Source: Eubacterium sp.
Lineage (GTDB): Bacteria; Bacillota; Clostridia; Lachnospirales; Lachnospiraceae
Direction of reading: 5' to 3'
Assembly: GCA_017445525.1 (NCBI GenBank)
Contig: JAFSTZ010000366.1
Location: 1 to 12,444 of the forward strand
DNA length: 12,444 nucleotides
A program made the translations under genes and the position numbers. Positions 1 to 6,204 of the stretch are shown here, one piece after another; position 1 is the first letter of the stretch, and each line of letters opens with the position of its first letter. The notes beneath the pieces are model-generated. The model did no database searches. It saw only the letters and a list, made by a program, of their open reading frames with translations, and was not told the origin of the DNA.

Positions 1-443
1 CGCGCTTTTACGTTCATCCTCGGATCATAATTCTTATGACGTTCCTCTGCACTTCTTTCAGGCTGATTCTCAGTGCTTCTCTCGGTTCTGTCCTGTTGCT
101 CCTCCGGCCTTCTCTCCCGGCGCTCGGTCACCTGATTCTCCCGAGGCTCGGACATCTGCTTCTCACGGCGCTCCGGCTGACGTCTCTCCTTACTCTCAGC
201 AGGACGCTTCTCCCTTTTTACACCGGCAGATGATCTTGAACTGTTTCCCTCAGAGTCCCTCTGTCTGCCTTCAGCTGCAGATGCTTTGAGTTTACGTGTA
301 GGAGCCTTCGCCGGCTTAGCCGTCTCTTCCGACTTCGTAAGAACACTCACCAGCTCAGCCTTTCTCATAGAGGCGGTCTTCTCTATCCCCTTTTCCTTTG
401 CCAAGTCACGGAGCTCCTTAAGTGTCATGCTTTCATAATCCAT
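1..443 (-). CDS. rho: Transcription termination factor Rho, N-terminal part (cut by window edge)
   Basis: The first 147 codons are visible; the rest runs off the left edge. Residues 1-37 (MDYESMTLKELRDLAKEKGI, then KAELVSVL at 28-35) form the small helical Rho N-terminal (SAP-like) domain. Residues about 40-140 are a low-complexity stretch rich in Arg, Glu, Gln and Ser, with loose (P/T)ERRE repeats near 90-113. This precedes NYDPRMNVKA, where the RNA-binding cold-shock domain would be expected to follow. In the family, Rho is a hexameric RNA-dependent ATPase that ends transcription. The start is fixed by AGGAGG six nt before the ATG. The gene begins 21 bp after the malic enzyme stop, so the two are probably co-transcribed. 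Neither the RNA-binding nor the ATPase domain is visible, so another protein with a Rho_N domain is possible though less likely. Confidence 0.75.
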   Translation of the reverse strand, partial: MDYESMTLKELRDLAKEKGIEKTASMRKAELVSVLTKSEETAKPAKAPTRKLKASAAEGRQRDSEGNSSRSSAGVKREKRPAESKERRQPERREKQMSEPRENQVTERRERRPEEQQDRTERSTENQPERSAEERHKNYDPRMNVKA

Positions 444-464
444 ATAAAACCTCCTGTTATGTCC

Positions 465-1619
465 CTATCTTTCTATATTATCCTTCACAGCCTGACTGAC
501 CACATCGGCCACTCTCGGATCAAAAGCCTCCGGTATGATATGATCCTCATCAAGTTGCTCGTCAGATATCAGAGATGCTATAGCTACTGCTGCCGCAAGC
601 TTCATCTCCTCGGTTATCTGCTCTGCTCTCCCCTCAAGCGCTCCCCTGAACAGCCCCGGGAAAGCTAAAACATTGTTAACCTGATTCGGAAAGTCAGATC
701 TTCCTGTACCTATCACTCTCGCCCCGGCGGCTCTCGCAAGATCGGGCATGATCTCCGGAACCGGATTAGCCATGGCAAAAAGTATAGCGTCTTTATTCAT
801 ACTCCTTACCATATCCTCAGTTACCACTCCGGGTGCCGAAACACCTATAAATATATCACTTCCCACCATAGCATCGGCGAGGGTTCCCTTTTTATCCTCG
901 AGATTGGTGATCTTGAGCATCTCACGTTTTACATCGTTAAGTCTGTTGGAATCCTTGTGAACTATACCGGCGCTGTCACACAGGATGATATGCTTAAATC
1001 CGTATCTGAGCAGCAGCTTGCTGATAGCTATGCCGGCAGCCCCGGATCCGTTTACGACCACATGACAGTCTTCCTTTTTCTTTCCGGTCAGCTTCAACGC
1101 ATTTATGATCCCAGACAGCACTACTATGGCTGTACCATGCTGATCATCATGAAATACCGGGATATGTAGTCTCTTCTTGAGCTCCTGCTCTATCGTGAAG
1201 CATCTGGGTGCCGAGATATCCTCGAGATTTATCCCGCCAAACCCCGGAGCTATACGTACGACCGTCTCTATGATCTCGTCCGTATCCTGTGTATCCAGAC
1301 AGATGGGAACAGCGTTCACTCCTCCGAAGGTCTTGAACAAAACCGCCTTTCCCTCCATGACCGGCATCGCAGCTTCGGGACCGATATTACCGAGCCCCAG
1401 CACGGCACTTCCGTCCGATACCACGGCAACCGTATTGGCTTTCATGGTGTATTTATACACTGCCTCCTTATCCTCTGCGATAACCTTGCAAGGTTCCGCC
1501 ACTCCGGGAGTGTACGCCAGAGCCAGATCCTCCGATGTGCTAACCTCACACTTCGGGGTAGTATCGAGCTTTCCTCCCCATTTTTCATGAAGACTTAGTG
1601 CTTTTTCTTTTGTGTCCAT
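465..1619 (-). CDS. NAD(P)-dependent malic enzyme, short bacterial form
   Basis: This 384-residue cytoplasmic enzyme should convert malate to pyruvate and CO2 with NAD(P)+ and a divalent metal. The malic signature is present: LAYTPGVAEPC at 34-44 with catalytic Tyr36, and catalytic Lys91 in VMEGKAVLFK. Metal ligands are Glu133 and Asp134 (GGINLEDISAPRCF) and Asp159 (FHDDQHGTA). The Rossmann glycine motif GSGAAG lies at 191-196, followed by LCDSAG. Cofactor preference (NAD or NADP) cannot be read safely. The length fits the short form, which lacks the C-terminal phosphotransacetylase-like domain of MaeB. AAGGAGG sits 5 nt before the ATG. The rho gene follows after 21 bp, and the DUF4364 gene is divergent upstream. 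No clear promoter was found for this gene in the 89-bp gap. Identification is secure. Confidence 0.95.
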   Translation of the reverse strand: MDTKEKALSLHEKWGGKLDTTPKCEVSTSEDLALAYTPGVAEPCKVIAEDKEAVYKYTMKANTVAVVSDGSAVLGLGNIGPEAAMPVMEGKAVLFKTFGGVNAVPICLDTQDTDEIIETVVRIAPGFGGINLEDISAPRCFTIEQELKKRLHIPVFHDDQHGTAIVVLSGIINALKLTGKKKEDCHVVVNGSGAAGIAISKLLLRYGFKHIILCDSAGIVHKDSNRLNDVKREMLKITNLEDKKGTLADAMVGSDIFIGVSAPGVVTEDMVRSMNKDAILFAMANPVPEIMPDLARAAGARVIGTGRSDFPNQVNNVLAFPGLFRGALEGRAEQITEEMKLAAAVAIASLISDEQLDEDHIIPEAFDPRVADVVSQAVKDNIER

Positions 1620-1629
1620 GATCTCCTCC

Positions 1630-1657
1630 TTGACATTTTTATAAAAATAAATAAAAT
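1630..1657 (+). promoter_or_regulatory. Sigma-A promoter for the DUF4364 gene
   Basis: TTGACA (1630-1635) and TAAAAT (1652-1657) are separated by 16 bp. The -35 is a perfect consensus and the -10 has one mismatch. Transcription should start near 1664, giving a leader of about 45 nt. The -35 shares two bases with the AAGGAGG of the divergent malic enzyme gene. This is a prediction from sequence only. Confidence 0.55.
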
Positions 1658-1673
1658 ACTGTTATAGATGTAT

Positions 1674-1702
1674 CTTTCAGATAAATGTTCCCGCCCTGAA
1701 AG
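1674..1702 (+). promoter_or_regulatory. Leader inverted repeat overlapping a ribosome binding site
   Basis: CTTTCAG (1674-1680) and CTGAAAG (1696-1702) are perfect 7-bp inverted arms around a 15-nt loop. They lie inside the predicted leader of the DUF4364 gene. The 3' arm covers the first part of that gene's AAAGGAG ribosome binding site (1699-1705), so the hairpin would partly mask it. It could equally be a protein-binding operator between the divergent genes, or chance. Confidence 0.35.
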
Positions 1703-1711
1703 GAGCGAATG

Positions 1712-2242
1712 ATGCCTGACAATCCGGTCAATCTTTACAAGCAGATCATCCTGCATATACTTCACAAAACCTCACTCTCTCTTCCGCAGAGTGTAGTTTT
1801 GGATGTCATCATAAAGCTGGGATATACCGACTATATTCAGGCGCAGTCAGCACTCGGCGAACTGGTGGAATCAGGATTGGTCTCGGAAAACACCACCTAC
1901 CACCGCACATATCTGACGCTGACAGAACTCGGTGATGAAACCAGAAAAGCCTTTGAAACTCAGCTTTCTATAGATATCCGCAGAGAGGTCGATGATTATC
2001 TGAAAAAAAACCACATCGAGACTCTTGATGAAACTTCACTGGTCAGCGACTATCATCTTGCAAACGACGGAGCCTGTATCGTAAACTGCTCCATCAGAGA
2101 CGGCTCGCGTACCATATATGAGCTCTCACTGGAAGTTGCCGATGAGAACGAAGCCATACGTATATGTGATGAATGGGAAACTAAAAGTGAAACCGTATAT
2201 GCAAAAACACTTCAGATACTTCTGAGTACAGAAGCTGAATAA
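1712..2242 (+). CDS. DUF4364 family protein (winged-helix-like)
   Basis: This is a 176-residue soluble protein of a family common in Clostridia, with no known biochemical role. Numbered from the first of the two adjacent ATGs, the N-terminal ~90 residues look like a winged helix: an opening helix at 8-20 (NLYKQIILHILHK), helices around 26-56 ending in ALGELVESGLV, and a wing-like strand YHRTYLTLTELG at 64-75. The C-terminal half (about 90-170) is predicted alpha/beta, with YHLANDGACIVNCSIRDG near 115-132. There are two adjacent ATGs. AAAGGAG lies 3 nt before the first (1709) and 6 nt before the second (1712), so I chose the second. The stop lies 8 bp from the stop of the convergent YvyF-like gene, with no terminator hairpin between them. 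DNA binding is an inference from the fold; no target is evident. Confidence 0.8.
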   Translation: MPDNPVNLYKQIILHILHKTSLSLPQSVVLDVIIKLGYTDYIQAQSALGELVESGLVSENTTYHRTYLTLTELGDETRKAFETQLSIDIRREVDDYLKKNHIETLDETSLVSDYHLANDGACIVNCSIRDGSRTIYELSLEVADENEAIRICDEWETKSETVYAKTLQILLSTEAE

Positions 2243-2250
2243 TAACTGTT

Positions 2251-2697
2251 TTATTTCTTTTTGTTTTCTACAAATCTCATCTTCCCGGAGTCAGTCAGCA
2301 GATCGTTTTTAAGAGCGTTGTAAACACCTTTTTTCTTATTTCTCTCATTCATGATATCTATCTCATGCTGACATTTGTTACAATACTCTCCGGTTCGTAT
2401 GGGCATACCGCATCTGGGACAGCAAAGTGCCACATCGGAAAAATGCGAAACCTCGAGTCTTCCATCCTTGAGGAGCGCGGAAACCTCTGTTCTTTCTATG
2501 CCGGTACCCTCAGATATCTCAAGGATATTACTCGGACCTCTCTCCTCTAAAAATCTCCTGACTATGCCGTATGTATCAAATGCCTCATGACCGCACTCAT
2601 TGCATACGTAAACCCCGGCGCCCTTATATCTCATATAGCCTTCACACTGAGAACAGACTACTATAGATCTGTCATAATTTCCACTCTTACCTGCCAT
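2251..2697 (-). CDS. YvyF/TIGR03826-like flagellar-region zinc-ribbon protein
   Basis: This 148-residue protein has the YvyF (TIGR03826) plan. An N-terminal zinc knuckle has CSQC at 15-18 and CNEC at 32-35. A central helical DNA-binding-like segment follows (YGIVRRFLEERG near 43-54, then EISEGTGIERTEVSALLKDGRL at about 60-81). A second zinc site has CPRC at 93-96 and CNKC at 106-109. The tail is lysine-rich. Members of this family usually sit near flgM and flgN in flagellar loci of Firmicutes; a regulatory role is suspected but not settled. I chose the start at 2697 because GGAGG lies 7 nt upstream. An in-frame ATG at 2721 would add eight residues but has no ribosome binding site. The lytic transglycosylase gene ends 65 bp upstream, and the two are probably one transcript. 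Confidence 0.75.
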   Translation of the reverse strand: MAGKSGNYDRSIVVCSQCEGYMRYKGAGVYVCNECGHEAFDTYGIVRRFLEERGPSNILEISEGTGIERTEVSALLKDGRLEVSHFSDVALCCPRCGMPIRTGEYCNKCQHEIDIMNERNKKKGVYNALKNDLLTDSGKMRFVENKKK

Positions 2698-2762
2698 CTG
2701 CACTCCTCCGCAAACGCCCATCTACACTTCTGCATAGATCATCATACATACTCCACCACGGA

Positions 2763-3632
2763 TTACCCTACTCCGAGAGATCCAAGCTCCTTGTACTTCA
2801 TGTAAGCTCCGTAGGTCATAGTGACCGCCTGATCACCGGTACCCACTGTAACCCGCACCTGATCCCAGTCCTCATCAGTCGCCATAACTCCCTGATCAAA
2901 AGGCTCTGACGACGTGCCGGTCGTGCCGGATCCGGTTACCGGTGTAGTTCCCGCGTAATTCTTTCCTTCATACGCAGAATAATCTATCGAAGCGGGAGCA
3001 TCCTTATCGGGAACCTTCACTCCCTCCTTCATAAACCTTGCTATCTTCTTTACATAATTCTGTGTCTCATTATACGGAGGCACACCACCATACTTCTGCA
3101 CTGCACCGCTGCCGGCGTTGTAAGCTGCAGCCGCCAGTGTAAAGTCGCCCTTGAACTTCTTCAGATGCGCTGCCAGAAGCTTTGCGGCCGCCATGATGTT
3201 CTGCTCGGGATTGAACACATCCGTCACTCCGAACTCCTTGACTTCATCAGGCATCAGCTGCATGATGCCCTTGGCACCCGCAGAAGATACACATTCATAA
3301 TCAAAATCAGACTCAGCCTTTGCAACCGCAACTAAAAAGTCATAGGATATATCATACTTTTCGGAGGCTCTCTTAAAGATATTCTCAAGCTTGGTCGTAC
3401 CTGTGGCAGATGTCTCGTTGTCTCCCACAGCTTTGACGGCAGCTGCCATCTTCGCCACGGGTGCCTCTTTTACATCAGAAGAAAGCTCCGTCTTTTTCGC
3501 TGACGTAGCCTGATCAAGAACTGTCTTAAAAGAGGTGATGGATGTATCATCAAAAGTGTCTGTGCGTGGAAGTATGGTTGCTCCCGCACCCGAGACAGCA
3601 CTTGTTACATCCGTAACAACCATGGTTGACAT
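2763..3632 (-). CDS. Lytic transglycosylase (SLT domain) without signal peptide, probably flagellar
   Basis: The 289-residue protein should cleave the MurNAc-GlcNAc bond of peptidoglycan. The SLT domain spans about 82-205: catalytic Glu107 in VAKAESDF, then AGAKGIMQLMP (118-128), AYNAG (170-174) and NYVKKI (192-197). Residues 1-80 are Thr/Ser/Ala-rich with no hydrophobic core, so there is no Sec signal peptide. Residues 206-289 form a Gly/Thr-rich linker and a short tail. The N-terminus looks like those of exported flagellar rod and hook proteins. With the YvyF-like gene downstream, this suggests export through the flagellar apparatus and opening of the wall for the rod; that is inference. 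AAGGAGG lies 9 nt before the ATG. The next ATG, at codon 4, is poorly placed. The enzyme call is firm; the flagellar role is moderate. Confidence 0.88.
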   Translation of the reverse strand: MSTMVVTDVTSAVSGAGATILPRTDTFDDTSITSFKTVLDQATSAKKTELSSDVKEAPVAKMAAAVKAVGDNETSATGTTKLENIFKRASEKYDISYDFLVAVAKAESDFDYECVSSAGAKGIMQLMPDEVKEFGVTDVFNPEQNIMAAAKLLAAHLKKFKGDFTLAAAAYNAGSGAVQKYGGVPPYNETQNYVKKIARFMKEGVKVPDKDAPASIDYSAYEGKNYAGTTPVTGSGTTGTSSEPFDQGVMATDEDWDQVRVTVGTGDQAVTMTYGAYMKYKELGSLGVG

Positions 3633-3674
3633 ATGATCCTGCCTCCTTAGCCGTGAATAGTAACTTTGAATATT

Positions 3675-3703
3675 ATGATATCATATTTCACGATACTTTG
3701 CAA
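3675..3703 (-). promoter_or_regulatory. Sigma-A promoter for the transglycosylase gene
   Basis: Read on the minus strand, TTGCAA (3703-3698), 17 bp, then TATCAT (3680-3675), preceded by TG to give an extended -10. The start point should be near 3668, leaving a leader of about 35 nt. The -10 sits inside the 12-bp palindrome TATGATATCATA (3674-3685), which could be an operator or chance. The promoter is in the gap after the HD-GYP operon, where I see no terminator hairpin. Confidence 0.5.
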
Positions 3704-3723
3704 CACATATCAACAATCATTTA

Positions 3724-6204
3724 TCATGCCGAGTATATAAACCTGATATCGGTCAGCGCACACTGATCCCCCGTCAATGCGACTCTCACATTCTCATCGC
3801 CGTCGCGGGTATATATGGTACTCTTTACATTTATCCCGGCATTCTCTGTCTGCATGACTATCCTGTTATGCTTCCTTTTGAGGAACACCTTGCTCTCATA
3901 TCCCTTTTTATTGATCTCTTTCCATCTGTCCCAGCTCTCGAAGCTCTCCTCCTCACGCATCTCGGTGACGCTTCTGCCCTCTTCGTCCCTCTCGAAGCTC
4001 TCTCCGTCCAGTCTGACGATGACCAGTTCCTCGTAGTTGGGTCCATTTATACAGTTATTATCTGACTTATAAAACATCAGTGACGGACAGTGCCACACGA
4101 GAGTGGCGGTCGGCAAAGTCATCGTATGGAAAACTATCTCCATGCCGTCAGATACCGGCATCCCCTTCGTAGCATCAGTGAGATATCCATCCACCTGGAT
4201 ATTCGGCACATCCCCCACCATACGGTTGATATATGTGACCTCATCGGCGATCCTGGGGATATCACTTTCATTTAAACTGATACCGGTCGTATCCGCCGCT
4301 ATCTCCGTCATGTGACAATTCTCTCCCGTAAGCGATATAAATGCAGTGCCGGAGCTGTCGGGAAGTGCCACGATAACCTCCGAACACAATCTGTCATCAG
4401 CCAATACTCTTGTATGTACACCCTCTGAACCTGCTTCATCGGCATCATCCGGCTCCATAAACAGCCGAAGCCGCATATGATCCCTGACCCTCGCAACCTC
4501 GATCATGTATCTTCCCGGAAGAACATCCGGGTCCGGACCATCAGGATTTTTATTTATCTTCATATTTCTGGCTCTGGTGCTTATCACGTTACCGTCAAAC
4601 CACACCTCGCCAAACTCGGCATAACGGTTGATCTCTATCGAGCGTTCATCCTTATGTATCCTGCCGTCGAGAGAATCAAACAGGATCATAGACGGGGATG
4701 TAAACCAAACTGCATTCTTTCTCTCTGATTCGTTTTCATCCTTCGGCAACTCCTCAGGCAATGGATCATAACGGAAAGTGATCCTGGTTATCTCCTCACT
4801 GACAGGTATGCCTCGCGAGCAGTGACTGCGATAAGCATCACAGCTCATCTCCTGCTCAAGCTCATCAGACTCCTCCTCATGATGCTCTCTCAGCTGATAA
4901 TCCTTATCATTGTCGATCATCAGCAACATATATCTGGCATAAGTCGGATCAAACTTGTTTCCGATCCCTTTCACGATCTCCTCGCGCACAGTTGGCTGAG
5001 GCAAAGGATCCATATCGTTGTGGATGGACGACATCTCGTCATATGCATCGGCCAAAGCCATGATGCGGGCCAACTCCGGTATCTCATCTCCCGAGAGACC
5101 GTCCGGTATCCCGGAACCGTCGTACCACTCATGATGATAGTGGGCCACCTCCTGAAGATACGGAAACTCTGATATCCCGGAAAGGATATCACGCCCTCTT
5201 ATCACATGATCATCAAGGAGCTTTTGCTCCTCTTCCGTCAGTTCGCCCTTCTTTCTCAGGATCCTGTCCGGAAGATTTATCTTTCCTATATCATGTAACA
5301 ATGCAGAAAAATAAGCCGCCTCGCATACTCTCTCGTCCTTTCCGGCCATCTCTGCAAGTGTTCTGGCATACTGCGCAGATCTCGCCGCATGTCCTCTGGT
5401 GTTGCGATCCTTCTCATCCAACGCACCTACGATAGCCGTCACTATATGACTGAAAAGACCGAGTACCGTCTTCTCATCACCAACCAGCAACTCCTTCTCT
5501 TTCTCCCTGTTCTCCTCCAAAGTAGAGTTCGTATCAAAAAGAGCGATGACATACAACTGTATACATGCGATAGTAAGTGCCATGTCAGTCAGCATCAGAC
5601 CGTAAAACGCGAACTGAAGAAAGCTGGCCAGCATAGGAAACAAAGGGAAGAATATCAACGAAAGACGTACGCCCTTTTTTATCTTTTTATAGTACTGAAA
5701 GATATAAAAGATCTGTATCAGCGGGATGAGTACCGGAAGGATATAACAGATGAAATAAAGAGAAGACCGCTGATAAGTATTGTTTGCATCAAAGGTATAA
5801 TAAAGTCCGGTAAAATGAGCTATGATCACCATGCCGATACCAACCAGGCACAGGATCCCGGTCACTTCAAGCATCTTTGTGGATAAAGCAACATCGCCGT
5901 TTTCCGTGACGACATCCTTCAGATACATATTAAAGAAAAATACAACCAAAAGCGTAAGTATATAGACTGCAAGATTGCAGACACGTACCATCCAGTATGC
6001 AAGCTCTCCCGGCTCTCCATCAAAGATCGTAGCGCCCCTGTCAAAAAGCAAAAGTCCTGTCGCCCCGAGCTCAAGCAGTATCAGATCTCTTTTTTTGTAA
6101 CCGGAAAACGTTTTTGAAATATACACAAAAAGTGCGCAGACACCGCAGGCGCCGCTCATCGCAAGAATGATATTCAGCTGATGTTCCACGATAAAATCAA
6201 ACAT
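3724..6204 (-). CDS. Seven-helix HD-GYP protein with an unassigned duplicated C-terminal domain
   Basis: The protein has 826 residues from the chosen start; numbering here counts from the in-frame ATG two codons earlier (6210). About seven hydrophobic helices fill residues 12-226. The HD-GYP domain (about 247-435) should hydrolyse cyclic di-GMP in the cytoplasm. His274, HDIGK (306-310), His335, HHE (359-361) and Asp388 are present, but the GYP motif reads GIP at 367-369, with Ile368 replacing Tyr. After an acidic linker, residues about 473-828 form a beta-rich domain of two related halves that I cannot assign. It ends in VALTGDQCALTDIRF, and the truncated gene at 11509 shares it. The start is ATG 6204 because GGAGG lies 6 nt upstream; the ATG at 6210 directly abuts GGAGG. 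It overlaps the preceding gene by 8 nt, implying translational coupling. Activity is plausible but unproven given the altered GYP. Confidence 0.87.
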   Translation of the reverse strand: MFDFIVEHQLNIILAMSGACGVCALFVYISKTFSGYKKRDLILLELGATGLLLFDRGATIFDGEPGELAYWMVRVCNLAVYILTLLVVFFFNMYLKDVVTENGDVALSTKMLEVTGILCLVGIGMVIIAHFTGLYYTFDANNTYQRSSLYFICYILPVLIPLIQIFYIFQYYKKIKKGVRLSLIFFPLFPMLASFLQFAFYGLMLTDMALTIACIQLYVIALFDTNSTLEENREKEKELLVGDEKTVLGLFSHIVTAIVGALDEKDRNTRGHAARSAQYARTLAEMAGKDERVCEAAYFSALLHDIGKINLPDRILRKKGELTEEEQKLLDDHVIRGRDILSGISEFPYLQEVAHYHHEWYDGSGIPDGLSGDEIPELARIMALADAYDEMSSIHNDMDPLPQPTVREEIVKGIGNKFDPTYARYMLLMIDNDKDYQLREHHEEESDELEQEMSCDAYRSHCSRGIPVSEEITRITFRYDPLPEELPKDENESERKNAVWFTSPSMILFDSLDGRIHKDERSIEINRYAEFGEVWFDGNVISTRARNMKINKNPDGPDPDVLPGRYMIEVARVRDHMRLRLFMEPDDADEAGSEGVHTRVLADDRLCSEVIVALPDSSGTAFISLTGENCHMTEIAADTTGISLNESDIPRIADEVTYINRMVGDVPNIQVDGYLTDATKGMPVSDGMEIVFHTMTLPTATLVWHCPSLMFYKSDNNCINGPNYEELVIVRLDGESFERDEEGRSVTEMREEESFESWDRWKEINKKGYESKVFLKRKHNRIVMQTENAGINVKSTIYTRDGDENVRVALTGDQCALTDIRFIYSA

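Noticed and set aside
1621..1708. Minus-strand promoter for the malic enzyme gene (CTGAAA, 16 bp, TATTTT)
   Set aside because: Both hexamers match poorly in a very A/T-rich stretch, so I would not call it.
2698..2721. Upstream ATG start for the YvyF-like gene
   Set aside because: The eight extra codons contain the GGAGG that serves the internal ATG at 2697, and no ribosome binding site precedes 2721.
2763..2860. Relation between the transglycosylase tail (TGDQAVTMTYG) and the TGDQ-ALT end of the unassigned domain
   Set aside because: Only a few residues match and the surrounding sequence differs, so chance is the better explanation.
3633..3723. Terminator after the HD-GYP operon
   Set aside because: Only an A/T palindrome at the promoter is present; there is no GC-rich stem followed by a T-run. 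Read-through into the transglycosylase gene is possible.
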